A stretch of 64,000 nt of DNA, from positions 1,718,001 to 1,782,000 of the forward strand of contig JAQFVV010000021.1 in NCBI GenBank assembly GCA_028023455.1, in the 5' to 3' direction. The stretch is from Epiperipatus broadwayi. Taxonomy: Eukaryota > Onychophora > Udeonychophora > Euonychophora > Peripatidae. The notes under the pieces were generated by a model. The model saw only the letters and a program-made list of their open reading frames with translations. It did no database searches and was not told where the DNA came from. The position numbers were made by a program, and so were the translations under genes. How positions within the stretch are numbered: position 1 is the stretch's first letter; each line of letters opens with the position of its first letter. This document shows, in pieces, positions 11,353-23,049 of the stretch.

Positions 11353-11505
11353 AAATAACTTCACTCTTTGTGGTTAAATTGCCATCCTTAGTATCTGGAT
11401 TAACATATTACACCATAAATAAAAGTGAGTGTTCACCTTTATTGTTAAAAGGAGGTTGCCTTGACAACATATCAAGATTCATAATTGATATTGTTTAAGT
11501 AGTGA
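11353..11505 (+). repeat. Second copy of the LINE 5' direct repeat
   Basis: Matches 5325-5480, with the same 33-bp core identical at 11437-11469. It lies about 120 bp after the LINE 3' end and in the same orientation. It may be the 5' end of a second, truncated head-to-tail copy, or a true terminal direct repeat. Confidence 0.8.
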
Positions 11506-11689
11506 CTGCTTTCATACATATACATCTGTTTATAAATATATATAATTGTTTATTGTTTGCAGATGTATTTTATATATCTGGACATGTACCACCTAAAGTC
11601 CACATTTGTATTCTCCACTCACATCTTTATAATTATAGTTAATGGTTTATAAAAATCAAACATTCAAGTTTTAGTAACAGCACAGTTTG

Positions 11690-12100
11690 TTCTGCTCTAC
11701 TGGTGTCGCTAGCCTGAGCAGTGATAGTACTAGAAAGAGAATCAAACTTAGGACTTTTAGATCCACAAATATTGACTATAAGGTAATTCTCTAATCAACT
11801 ATGCTATTCTGCTAGAGACAATAGATATCTGTGAAGGTTCTATTGATTTCTTTTAGTAAGTGATATGATAATTCATAACATTTGTAAACTACTTATTTGA
11901 TTCTTTTATCAGTACTATCACTGGTCAGGCCAATAATACTTGAACAAGAGAAGAGATTGCTACCAGTCAAAAAGTTGTGTTATATGCTAATCTATGCAAG
12001 CTATTGTGAAAAGGAGCATATATTTGAAAAGTTTGAATAAAATTTGAATTTTTCTAAAAACATTTAGTAATTAATATTAGATGGAGGAAATATTTCAGCA
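11690..12100. repeat. Inverted pair of tRNA-derived SINEs (family D)
   Basis: The left, minus-strand copy has Pol III-like boxes: A box TAGCATAGTTG (complement at 11796-11806) and B box AGTTTGATTCTC (complement at 11737-11748), about 50 nt apart as in tRNAs. The right copy (about 11890-12098) is on the plus strand, keeps the B-box region (TATTTGATTCT near 11894) and ends ATTAGATGGAGGAAATATTTC. Inner edges carry ACTATCACTG(G/C)TCAGGC in inverted copies. Same family at 44.9 and 52.3 kb. Confidence 0.7.
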
Positions 12101-12220
12101 TATAATTACAATTAACATATAAAAAGAAGTACAAAAAGGAAAGGAAATGTCTCATCAAAAAAAATATATTCTCAGTGATTAGAAAGATACATAAAAATAT
12201 TATCTCTATAAATTTGGTAT

Positions 12221-12301
12221 CCTTAATATATATATATATATTGTAACCGTTTAATTTATAGATATATATATATATATCTATATATATATATATATATATA
12301 A
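12221..12301. repeat. TA microsatellite with TGTAAC junction and small hairpin
   Basis: Two TA runs (about 12225-12240 and 12262-12300) are separated by TGTAACCGTTTAATTTATAG. The (TA)n-TGTAAC join recurs elsewhere in the window. A hairpin with TTTAGCACTA arms follows at about 12403-12459. Confidence 0.6.
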
Positions 12302-12526
12302 GAAAGAAAACTGCATAGAACTAGCTAAACTCAATAGGAAATATTAGAAATGCCTCATCGCCATATTATTCCAGACACACTCTTCCTTTAAATAAATAAA
12401 GTTCAAAGTTTAGCACTATACTGAAAACGATTTCATTCTCTGTGTAGTGCTAAATTTTTAGTTTTCTTTACTTAAGGGGGAGAGTGGCTAAAGTAATATA
12501 GCTATGGGGACCTTCAACATGTATGT

Positions 12527-14560
12527 ATATCATCATCAATCATTATCAACCTACTGCAGGATGAAAATCTCTCCAAATTCAATCCATCTTCTCCAATCTT
12601 TAGCTTCTCTTCTCCACATCATGCCTGCACACTTTCTTATTTTATCCATTCATCTCACATGTGGCCTCTTTCTGGGTATTTTACAATGTCTTTAAATCCA
12701 GTTTAAAATTTCAATTGTCCATCTATTATCATCTCTTCTAGCAATATGTCCAACCCAACTTCAGTCTTTTAATTTTTTTAGTGAGGTCAGTAGCACTTGT
12801 TTGTTCTTTTACCCATATCTTGCATTTTCAATCTCTTCTTGTTACTCCCAACATGCATATATCCATATGTCTTTGAGTGGTCTGAAGTCTCTATATTGCT
12901 CTTCTATTAAGTGTCCAAGTCTCAGATCCATAAATGAGAACTGGTAAAACACATTTATTAAAAACCTTTCTTATCAAACACATAGGCATATTTCCTTTTA
13001 GTATCAAGTTATTTCTACCAAAAGCTCTTCAACCAAGTTTAATTATATGATTAATTTCATATCTGTATTAATAATCTGACCAAGATATTTGAAACTGTTA
13101 ACATCATAATCAAAGATTATTTTCATGTTTTGAGAAAATCCATTAAACATTACTTTAGTCTTTTTAACATTTATCTTTAGTCCTACTTTTCTACTTTCAT
13201 CTGATAACTCCTGCAATATTTCCTGCAGCTCTAAAGCATTATTTGCAAAAATAATCATATTATCTGCAAAATCTAAATGACTTAAATAATCTCCATTTAC
13301 TTTCACTCCTTTAGCTTCTTATTTTAATCCAGAAAATACTTCTTGCAGCACTGTTGTAAAACGTTTTGGAGATGTGGAGTCACCAAGTCTTACATCCTTC
13401 TCAATGTTGAGTTTCCCAGTATCATTATGTAATCTAATTGTTGCTATTGCATTTTATAAACATTTTTTAAAAATATGACAATGTCCTGGATTTATAACTT
13501 GATGATCCAATGCTTTAATCACTGAAAAAATGTTTATAGAATCAAATGCCTTCTCATAATCTACAAATCCAAAACATAATGACAACTCATATTCATTTGT
13601 CCTTTCTATAACTTCTCTCAATTCCTGGATATGATCTACTGCACTGAAACCACTTTTAAATCCAACTTGTTCTCTTGGTTGGTGGAAATCCAATGTTCTC
13701 TGTAGACAAGAAGTAATTATTTTGGTAAAAATTTTGTATAAAACTGATAAAAGGCTGATAGGTCTGTAATTTCTAATATTTTCTTATTCACCTTTTTAAG
13801 TATTAATATTAATACTGCATTCTTTCAATCATCTGGTACATTTTTATCATTTAAACATTTGGTATATAACTTTTCTAAAAAAAAATCTATTTCTTTGCCT
13901 GCTTCTTTTAATATACCAATTACAATTCCATCATTACCTAGAACCTTTCCTTTCTTCATACATTTAATTGTGTGTCTCACTTCTTTATTTAATATTCTGG
14001 GAAATTTGGAAGATGTAATAGATATAGGCAGTAGTTGTTCTTTATTACTATATAATTCTTGATAAAAGTCTTCTACCGATTTCATGATGTCATCTCTCTT
14101 TTTAGTAATAATTCCATCTTTTTTTCTTATTGCAGATATAAATTTTGTACCAATACCAAAATGTTGTTTTACACTCTTGATACTTTTATTCTCTTCTACA
14201 GCTTTCCTTGCTATTTCTTAGTTATATCTTCTTATATCATTTTCAACTCTTTTCTGCACCATTTTACAAAATTTGAGATATTCAATCCTTTTTAATGCAT
14301 CATTTTTGTATATCTTCATATTTCTTCTTTTCTTCAAAAGTTCTCTAGTCTCACTAGAAATTTTATTGGTCAGTAGCTGCTTTTTTCTACCAGCTATCTT
14401 TGTTGCAGTTTTTAAAATTGTATCAGTTATTTTCAAATTAATTTCATTCAAATCTGAATCATATTCAAAATCTACTAATACTTGAAACCGATTTGTAAGT
14501 TCTATTACAAAATCCACGGTAATTTTGACATTAGAATTTCAATTTTTCTTTTCCTTCCTT
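12527..14560 (-). mobile_element. RTE-type LINE, 5'-truncated, decayed
   Basis: On the minus strand the element starts inside ORF2 near 14520-14560, runs through the RT and ends near 12527 in a (GAT)n-like tail, the usual RTE 3' end. Coding pieces lie at 14218-14517, 13825-14085, 13454-13693 and 13043-13306. The 3' region (TCATCCTGCAG next to the tail) matches fragments at 20.85, 51.0 and 62.7 kb. Confidence 0.85.
13043..14517 (-). pseudogene. RTE ORF2 relic: linker and reverse transcriptase
   Basis: Reading 14517 to 13043 on the minus strand: a Lys-rich linker (LTNRFQVL … LLKKRRNMKIYKNDALKRIE), the YQELYSNKEQ block, KKGKVLGNDGI, FLEKLYTKCLNDKNVPDD, then the RT palm (REQVGFKSGFSAVDHIQELR … CFGFVDYEKAFDSIN) and LSHLDFADN … GLKINVKKTKVMFNG. 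These are standard RTE-clade RT blocks. There are at least three frame breaks and in-frame stops (for example after VPDD). The catalytic FADD has become FADN near 13250-13260, so this copy is dead. Identity at the family level is secure; exact break positions are approximate. Confidence 0.85.
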
Positions 14561-14631
14561 TCTTTTTTTAAAAAAAATTTATTAGCTAATTTATTTCACC
14601 TTTATTACTTTCTAATTTTATTAATAAATAT

Positions 14632-15976
14632 ATATGTGTGTCAACGACTTTACGTGGTCGTCACAATATATATATTTTTAAAGAGTGCTATGTATGGGGG
14701 AGAGCGGTCTTTCTGCCGACTTATAAATCCCTGTCCATAGAGCTAGAAGGCGTTAATGGTGCAGGAAATACATCTGCAACCATTGCAATGGTATGACTGC
14801 CTCTTTGGGGTCATGCATTCAGGTGGGCACGTTGCCCTGTATGTTAAACACGCTTCACATTACATTAATATAAACGTCTATATATCTCTCCACTAGCACT
14901 GACACAACCACGAAACAAATAGCCTGAAATTAAAATCCCTTCAATTAAACATAAACGAATTTAAACATAGTTATTAATCTTTATCCATGCAGCTATCTAC
15001 ACCCAACTTTAAATTTAATACATTTTAGTTAAAACATAATACACACACACAAAAAAAAATGAAATGGAAATGATTGCTTAAACATCTACATAAAAAAATA
15101 TCAATAATTGAATTTGCATTCTTTAAGTCAGATAAGAGTTCTTATTTTCAGTTATTAATTACTTGCAATTTTAGGAAAGTTCTCATTAGATAGACACAAT
15201 AGTTCATACTTTACGGTTTTAATAGATTGAGAAGTCCATTTTCGTGATCACTTTCGTAGATTTTGTCCTTCTTTGAAATGAAACTGCGACTTGCCATGCA
15301 TTTGGTCAGGAACTGTCATCCAGAGGCCTCAGCTGGTTTGTCCGGAAAATTAAATTTATTGCAGACTTCCACATCGTGAAAATCTGCAATATAGCTAGTT
15401 ATAACGATCTATTCATAGTCAGCTCTAAGATAACAATTATAATAATAATTTGGCTTTTATATTTTTATTAGTCTTTTATCATTAGATCTTGAGATTCAAC
15501 GAGCAAGACGTCACTAATCCTCTTTCAAACACAAAACGCTGGAACTGTCAGAAAAAACTGTATTTCCCTTTTTATATTAATCCACACGGATTCAATCAAC
15601 AAAACGTCACTAATCCATCACTTTCATTAGGGTCCGAGTCAAGGCTTAGTGCTTCCATTGGTCAAGCTAATTTCTCTTTTCTTATCTATCTTTCATCAGA
15701 TCATTTTAATTATACAAGAGCCCAAGGCTAGCTTGCTTTTCAAACAATTTATAAACAATCATTTCCATTTACAGATTACAAGAATTAATTAATACCAGTT
15801 TTTATTTTTAAATCTTGTACTTTTTTTTTTTTTATAAAAAAGTACGTTCAAATACTTATTTATTTGTTTTTTAAAAAAATATTTTTAATTTTAGCGTTTA
15901 GTTTTTTTACTTTTATTTGCGAACTTTTAAGTTTTTATTTTAAATTAATGTAACGACATATGTATATATCGTTACA
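14632..15976 (-). mobile_element. LTR-like retroelement copy 1, inverted relative to 23050-24515
   Basis: On the minus strand it starts with a palindromic TGTAACGA … GTCGTTACA end (15949-15976) abutting (TA)n. It includes a TATAAAAAG box and two copies of GGATTAGTGACGT-like sequence (complement at about 15510 and 15607). A related TGTGACGA … GTCGTTGACA block follows at about 14638-14672, in the same orientation. I read this as an LTR promoter region followed by a leader and the start of a second terminal repeat. No gag or pol frame is present. A TRIM or a solo-LTR derivative are alternatives. Confidence 0.55.
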
Positions 15977-15979
15977 ATA

Positions 15980-17815
15980 TATATATATATTTAAATTAAA
16001 TATTTTCGTGGATTCTTATTATAATAGACATAAGGAGACTGTATTCATGTAAATAGAAATAACTTATGGTTTTGATGTTCCCAGGAAATAATTGACAATC
16101 ATCCTGAGGCATAGCATCTTTTTTCATTAACTTATTTGTTGGAGTTTATTGAAGGAGAAAAAAAGTTCTTTTTTTTTTCAAACCTAAATTGTTACATGGA
16201 TATAATGGATTTATTTTCATAACTGTTAGAATGTGAAAGAACATCTTTTTTTTTTATATTGTGCAAATAATATTTTTAATTTCTTTAGAGAGTTGTATAT
16301 GTTTAATTAAATTGTTTCGTGGATTAATAAAAAAACAATAGAGATACAGAGATTAGATCCATGCATATATAATGATGATATTAGTTCATAATTTACTTTA
16401 TGGAAGTTGCTTTATTTCACAATGCATATATTATAAATATTTAAAATTAAAGTGACAGTGTTAAAATAACTATAAATTTAAGACTATTTTTTCTAAATTT
16501 TTATTTTTATTTATATTAATTAGCTTTTAATTTAATTTGATTATAGTACTTTCATTTTTGCATTGTAAACAAATACAGTTAATAAAGGCTTATAAATATT
16601 TTGTACATTGCAATATATTTTCACCCTATAAGTGATTATACCATATCTTATAGTATTTATTCATGATGTGGTTTGTATTTCTTAAGTCAGATTCTGTTCA
16701 ATAACATTTTTGAAGCAAGTGAACATGGATAAAACTGAATCTATTTCCAATTTAATAGTTAGAAAGTTTAAATTTAGATATCTAGATCGGGCAAAAAAAT
16801 ATTTGAAATTTTCCATGTTCTCCATCCATAATTTTTATGACTATTTGAAAGATTTTGGTCAAGCATACAAAATATGATTTGAAACATATCTTAGATGGTA
16901 AAATTATAATTGAGTTAATGATAAATCTGGTTAATAATTTTTGCATTTTTTCTAAGAGGCAATTTATCTTTTGGTATATACAAATAAACAGTAAGCTGCC
17001 TTAAGAGAGTGGATTAGAGTGTGCAGTACTGTTATTTTTTAATACTATTCAATTGTGTGTTCAAAAGTCTGAACCAAAATCTATTCATAAAATCAGGGCA
17101 CCAAATTTACCAATAGATTAGGTCAGAGTTAATAAAGTTGTAGAATATTTCCATCTCAAACTCAGGAAGTGCCAATCATTTTTCCAAATAGGTCCTTGTA
17201 AAAATGATATTAAATAATATTTTTGATAAATGAGTAATATATTTTACCCATGACATTTAAGAATAATCTTAAACCATAATCTAATAACCTACATACTTCT
17301 ATATAGCATGAGATAGATTGTGTTTTAGTCTACAATTGCAGAAAGATAAACTAAATTTGTAAAATATTTTCCTGCTGATTAAATGGAGGGTCACCGTATT
17401 TACTGGCAAGTGATAAGGAAGTTGTACTTAGAACATTTGCAATTCAACCTTAAGTTGTGTTGATCAGCTTATGAAGAAGGTTTTTGTTTAAATGGTTTTA
17501 GATATAATGTTTGCCATATGAGAATATATATCTACCCATAACAATAAAGAATAATCTTAGATCCTAATTTTATAAATTAAAATAGTCCTAAATTATTTCT
17601 AAGTAGCATGATTAGATTTGTTTTGGAGGAGATTACACTCAATTTGCAAATTGTTTTTTTTTATTGATAAGGCAAAAAGATGAATGTTTTGTTTTTGCAT
17701 GTTTAAAGTTTGGATATAATAATTGTAATACCGTTGCCTCATTTTACTAAAATATTTATAATCTGAACATTTTTGTAAGGTTGTTAAGTCAAATAATTTT
17801 GTTCTCACTATCTTT
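15980..17815. other. AT-rich DNA with a weak internal duplication
   Basis: No genes. Segments near 17235-17370 and 17515-17670 are diverged direct repeats about 280 bp apart, sharing AAGAATAATCTTA, TAGCATGA.ATAGATT and CTA.AATTTG.AAA. Otherwise nothing recognised. Confidence 0.4.
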
Positions 17816-17817
17816 GT

Positions 17818-18190
17818 GTCACCTAGTATAAGTTTTAGTAATCAATATATGCCAGATTGTAGTGCTAATAAATTCCTATACAATGCTATCCTATCCAATA
17901 TCACCAGACCAGTTTCTAACTTTTGGTTTTCATCAGTGGAGACCTTGGTATTTTGAAATGATGCATTTGATTTTTTTTTAACCTCATGCACTTTTTTTCT
18001 AGCAATGTGATACCTACTTACACAATTCTGTTCAGCTGTAATTGTTTTTTTCCCCACAGTTATACCACCTCATACAAGTTTTAAAAATCAATTAATAAAC
18101 CCCTATCCATGTTTGTCCTATTCAATATTCCTAGATTAGTTTCTACTTTTTGGCTTTTATCAGTGAGGAGCATTCAGTCGTGAATCATTG
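17818..18190 (-). repeat. Two tandem diverged family A copies (subfamily B)
   Basis: Units at about 17818-17955 and 18061-18190 both read AGTTTTA(G/A)(T/A)AATCAAT … ATTAGTGC-like … TCCTAT(C/T)CAATAT … CAGTGGAGACC or CAGTGAGGAGC. The first carries a well preserved hammerhead-like module at 17893-17950 on the minus strand. In the second the core is CTGATAA and the stems are decayed. Confidence 0.65.
17893..17950 (-). ncRNA. Hammerhead-like module (subfamily B) with compensatory stem II
   Basis: Minus strand: TACCAA / GG / TCTCCA, CTGATGA, AAAC-CAAAA-GTTA, GAA, ACTGGT, C, TGGTGA / TA / TTGGAT. Compared with the 2911-2969 copy, two stem II G-C pairs are A-T pairs here and the stem I G·U wobble is G-C. 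These are paired changes that keep the fold. Confidence 0.6.
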
Positions 18191-18199
18191 TACCTGGAT

Positions 18200-20105
18200 T
18201 ATGCTACTGAACAGTATTGTGTAAATAGGTGTCAGGTGATAATTAATTGGTATCATCTAAATTATTTGAATCTTCAAATTGGAATTGGACCTAATCAGTT
18301 AAATAAACAATGACATCTTGTATATATTTTGTGTCTCTATTAAGTTATATATATTATTATTATTAAATAAACCATTATAGAGAGACTTTTACAACAAATT
18401 CTCTCCTCTCCATAATAAACCAGAGGTGGGGAAAGCATTTTTAATGAGTTTTTAATTGTCCTGAGGTAAAAGTTGAGAGGTTTACTATTTTAATCTCAAA
18501 AGCTTTTATTTATGAAAAATAATGTTTACATACTTATAACAGACAGAAAAAGAAATTATATTTTACTCATCATCAACAGTCTGGGACTATTTGTATATTG
18601 ATTATCTTCTGATAAATAATAGTATGCTGATGCAGCTTTTCTATTCACCTATCAGCATTGATGCAAAATGAATCTATTATTCATCTTTTGCTTAGCCACT
18701 AATGATTCGGTGGATCTATTTTAATCACTAGCTAAAGAAAATTTTTCAGCTGATTTGGAATTTTAAAATACTTCAAAATAATTGGTTTAATCGATCAATA
18801 GCCGTTATTGGTAAATAGGTATCTGAGTAAAATATAGCCGGCTAGATTCTCTAAAAACGTTTGTGAATAAACATTTAAAATAAAAGTTTATTTTAAGAAA
18901 ATGCTTACAAATTTAACGTTTGTTTGACGTGTGGTTTTAAAAATATATTTGTAAATTTTACAGTTCTGGGAAATGTATTTATTTTATTCAACCTTTTTAA
19001 AAAGTTGACACTTTTAAAATTATTTGTTTTTAAATGATTAGCAATGTCTAGTCATTTAAATATTTTTCTATCAATTTAGCTTTAATAATATTTCAGTCCT
19101 ATCACACTTGTCATTTGAATAATATTTCAAGCTGGTCGAAGTTGTCACGTCTAAATTACGTCATAATTTGTTTATCGTCTTTACCTTATTATTAATTGGT
19201 TCATGTTGTGAGAAATAGAAAAGTCATTCCTTCAGCATTTTTTTATGTCATTTTAAAAATAAAAATAATTTGAAACAATAATGATTCAGCGTGAGGAAAA
19301 ATTAAATTATTATTTAATTAATTCTGTAAATGATCCTTCATATTTTTAAAACTAAATTTCAAACTGAATTAAATTCGATTCACTGTAACATTTTATCGTC
19401 CATTTTTAGCAATTATCAATAACTAAATGAAAGTCTTTCATATTTAAATAAAGTTATCCAACCCATATCTTATCTTCTCCACAAAACTCCAGAAAAGTTT
19501 ATTATCTCAACCAAACGTTTCCAATATAATATATTTTTTAAAAATTATAATATTTTAGATACTAGTTTATGATATCCCATATTAATTAGTTGTCATGTTA
19601 GGTAGTGATTTATCCAATCCAGAAACATTTCCGTCTCCAAAATTCTTCAATAATTTCGATGATACCTGTTTCTTCTCTCACCTGATTTATTAAGTTTTTG
19701 ACCCTTCTTTGCTAGTCTGGTTATGCATCTCTTCATGCCTTACTTTGTAGTCTGTAATTATTGTACTATCCTTTTACTAATAATAAGGTGTTCAGAGAAA
19801 CATTGTATCTTAGATTCGTATGTAAGGATCAGAGAAACACAACTTTGAAAAACTCTTCTTTTCAAAAACCTAGTATTCCATCCAAGTTGTTACTTCCAAA
19901 TCGATAACTATCAGGTTTTATTTTCTTCCTGCTTGAAAAACCTATAATTATATTTTCCACCTGTTTATTTATTTAACTTCAATTAAACTGAAATTTAATT
20001 AAATTATGAAAGCATTTAACTGCATCTTTTATTTCTTGAATTAAATTATTAGGCGTTTTAACTCTCTGATTCTCATTGTGTGACATTGTGGAGCATTGGT
20101 GATAC
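18200..20105. other. AT-rich DNA, nothing recognised
   Basis: No coding frame, repeat family or hairpin that I can support on either strand. Confidence 0.4.
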
Positions 20106-20107
20106 TT

Positions 20108-20290
20108 GACTAAGATGTTGTGGAAATGGAATGGAGCAGTATAGAGAAGGATGTGAAAAAACTTAGGGTGGGGAATGAATAGGGAAGGTAAAATGGCTAA
20201 CAGGCTTCTCTGGGCATAGTAGCTGAGAGATTTAGTAGATTTCTGACTCTGTATACGGAGAAGTTTCAGTGCATCACATAACATAAACAT
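20108..20290 (+). repeat. 3'-terminal fragment of the LINE family at 54.8-57.6 kb
   Basis: Follows 57440-57610 block by block: GATGTTGTGGAAATGGAATG, GGGGAATG, TAACAGG, GGCATAGTAGCTGAG, then GTGCATCACATAACAT, a decayed form of the (ACATC)n tail. A 5'-truncated copy of about 180 bp. Confidence 0.8.
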
Positions 20291-20849
20291 ACCTCACTCT
20301 TTTGCAGCTGTCTGTAGCATTTAACCATAGAATCATGAACTAAAACCTATATTTATTTATTAGTTTTAAAAACAAATTGAATATAGCAATATTCTATAGA
20401 GAAATTATTCCAAAGAGCCAATAATACTGATGATTGTAGATTTTTTTTATCTTGGGCTTCAAGACTACTCGAGACTTCCCTTCTATTTTCATTAGCAGCA
20501 GACAAAAAATTTAAAATTTTCCATAGTTTGCTTAAATATTAATGATTATTTTTATGAAATATTTGTATAATAATTATTTAAAAACAAAGATATTTATTTA
20601 GAAGTCTGAAGATGGTGGACTGAAAGAACTAATCCAGAGCAAAAATTACTGAAATGGGAATGGTGTTTTCTAGCCAGATTTGTTATGTAGGAATAAAAAT
20701 TATAAATGAAACCCTAAATGTTGCACATTTTTCTATGATTCAATTAAGTTTGTCACTTTTCATGACTCTGTTATACTCTGAGCATAATAATTGAGGATAA
20801 AATTGATTTAAATTGTTAATAATTACTAGTCAGTGTAGATCTTATCATG

Positions 20850-21100
20850 ATAATTTTTAACAATTATATATCCATTGCAGGATGAAGGTCTCTTTTAACT
20901 TAATCCAGTTTCTCTGTCCTCTAGCCTTTCCTCTTCACATCACATCAACACACTTTTTTATTTTATCCATCATCTCACATATGGTTTCTTTCTAAGTCTT
21001 TTAAACTCTTAAAATTTGGATTATGATTTGTCCATCTAATATCATCTCTTCTAGCAATATGTCCAGCACAGCTTCATTTTATTTCCTTAATTCTTCCAAT
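20850..21100 (-). repeat. RTE LINE 3'-end fragment
   Basis: Contains CCATTGCAGGATGAAGGTCT, TTATTTTATCCATCATCTCA and CATATGGTTTCTTTCT in the same order as the 3' ends at 12.5 and 62.7 kb. Truncated to the last 250 bp or so. Confidence 0.8.
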
Positions 21101-21231
21101 ATTAGTGTGAATTAGGTAAATAGTTTAAATAAATGTTTTTGACAACCGTAGTTTTATTCTGATAATTTTAAAACTCTCCATTATGCTGATTTTACACTAA
21201 ATATGTGCAAAATAGTAAACAACAAATTGCT

Positions 21232-21260
21232 TACACACACACACACATATATATATATAA
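21232..21260. repeat. CA/TA compound microsatellite
   Basis: (AC)8 followed by (AT)6. Confidence 0.9.
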
Positions 21261-21264
21261 CAAT

Positions 21265-22480
21265 AAAGATAATAAATATAATGATAATTAACTATTATAT
21301 ACAGTCTTTCAATCTGCAGAAGTACTTTCAGTTAATTCCTTAAACCTCCATAACCCCCATTAAATTCAAAAAACATATCAAGAGCAAACATCATCAACTC
21401 AAATCCCATGAATCCCAAATTTTAACATTAGCAGCTTGTCTATTAATTAAATTCATTTTATTTCTATTTATTAAAATTGCCTTCTTAATTTTTCTTTTAT
21501 TAGGGTTCCCCTCTCCATGAAGAATCTTAACACTTTCAAGGTCAAATGTAAATTTATATTTACCTAAATATAAATTTATTTTTATATTTTCATGATCCAA
21601 GAAAATTGAAGCAGTCATTAAATCATTATTATTTTTACTTTTCACATGCTTGTATAACAATTCATGCTCCTTTAATCTTTTCTCAATACTGCATCTCAGT
21701 TCACTTATATATGATAAAATACATCTGCAAAAAATTTGATACTCAACATTCCTATTTTGCTTGACAGATATGACACTTTTAGAATTATTCAATAACTTAT
21801 TAACATTATTTGTAACACAAAATGAAACATTATATCCTTAAAAAAATTCACTTGTGCATTTGAAATATATGGAATAGATATTCATTTTTTGTTATCAATC
21901 TTCAACTCCTTTAAATTATTATAACTCTTTTTAAATTGATATAAAGTTATTATTAATCTGTTTAGTCTTATAACCAACATCAAGCAAATTCCTTGGCAAA
22001 TAACTCAATATTTTTTAATTTATCACATTGATAACAACATAATTTTTCATTACAAAACAAAAAAGATCTAAAACTTGCTATCTTATGCATAATTGATACT
22101 TCTGATTTATAATTTATATATCCCCTTTTTGCAATGGTTTGATTATTAATTTATAACTTAACATACTATTATTTCTGGTAATAAATAAATCCAAATACTT
22201 AGTGCTTTTGTCCTATTCTTTTTTAATAGTCCATTTCAAACCATTCAAATTATTTAATTCCTTCCCAAGCTAATTTATAGTATTGGTATGTCCACAAGCA
22301 AAAACATTATTCATATACTTTTGGTAAATTTTAATATCTTTAAAAGTACATATTCCATTATGTTTTTGGAATTTAATGGAAGTTGAGGAGATTAAGAATT
22401 GAAGTAAAAGTACTTCTGTGTATTGAACGATTGTATATAATACTTCATTACCATTATATTTATTATTTTTATTGCTATTA
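21265..22480 (-). mobile_element. Penelope-like element with GIY-YIG domain, decayed
   Basis: Minus-strand body with RT remnants (about 22320-21850) and a GIY-YIG-like domain (21792-21394), then a 3' UTR down to about 21265. The far end (22383-22480) is the same 3' end in inverted orientation: AAGTACTTCTG(C/T) … ATTGAA appears at both ends, as do TATAATA and TTATATTTATT. An inverted partial copy at one end is typical of Penelope-like insertions. Confidence 0.75.
21394..22330 (-). pseudogene. Penelope-like RT / GIY-YIG endonuclease relic
   Basis: The RT palm is recognised near 22290-22320 as YMNNVFACGHTNT, where the second copy at 60.9 kb has MDDAFVCGNANT; both catalytic Asp are Asn here. KRGYINYKSEVSIMHK follows near 22100. 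After several stops the 132-codon frame 21792-21394 holds the endonuclease-like region: SKSVISVKQNRNVEYQIFC, then SYISELRCSIEKRLKEHE, equivalent to the conserved YIGET…SIEKRLKEH block but with IGE changed to ISE. The order RT then GIY-YIG defines Penelope-like elements. Inactive by stops and active-site loss. Confidence 0.8.
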
Positions 22481-22532
22481 CAATAGTTTTGGCTTGACAG
22501 ACATTTTTATTTGTATTAATTTATATATATAC

Positions 22533-22990
22533 ATAATCTTATAGTTGAATATTTATAAATACAATAATTAGATATATGTAAAGTATAACTTTAAAAATTG
22601 TACCCACTTAGGAGTGCTTTTGACTATCCTCATAGTCTTTCTCAACTAACACTTTGAAAGGCCAACCTTCTCACAATTCTGTGATCTTAATGTTTTCTGC
22701 CTGTTTTTTAATTAAGTTTTGTTTGTATTTGTATATTAAAATAGCTTTCTTTATTTTCCTTTTGTTGTTATTTTTACTGTTATGTTAATATACAAATACA
22801 AATAAAACTTAATTAAAAGATGGGCAGCAAACATTAAGATCACGGAATTGTGGAAAAGTTAGCTTTTCAAAATGTTAGTTGACAAAGATTATGAGGACAA
22901 TCAAAAGCACTTCTAAGTGGATACAATTTTTAAAGTTATACTTTACATATATCTAATCACCGTATTTATAAATATTCAATTATAATATTA
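22533..22990. repeat. Foldback element, arms of about 207 bp
   Basis: Left arm 22533-22740 and right arm 22784-22990 are near-complete inverted copies (for example AAGTATAACTTTAAAAATTG against CAATTTTTAAAGTTATACTT), with a 43-nt loop. It matches no other family in the window. No coding content. Confidence 0.85.
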
Positions 22991-23049
22991 CATATATTGA
23001 TTTGAAGAAATACAGATATAGAATTATAATATTATATATATATATATAT

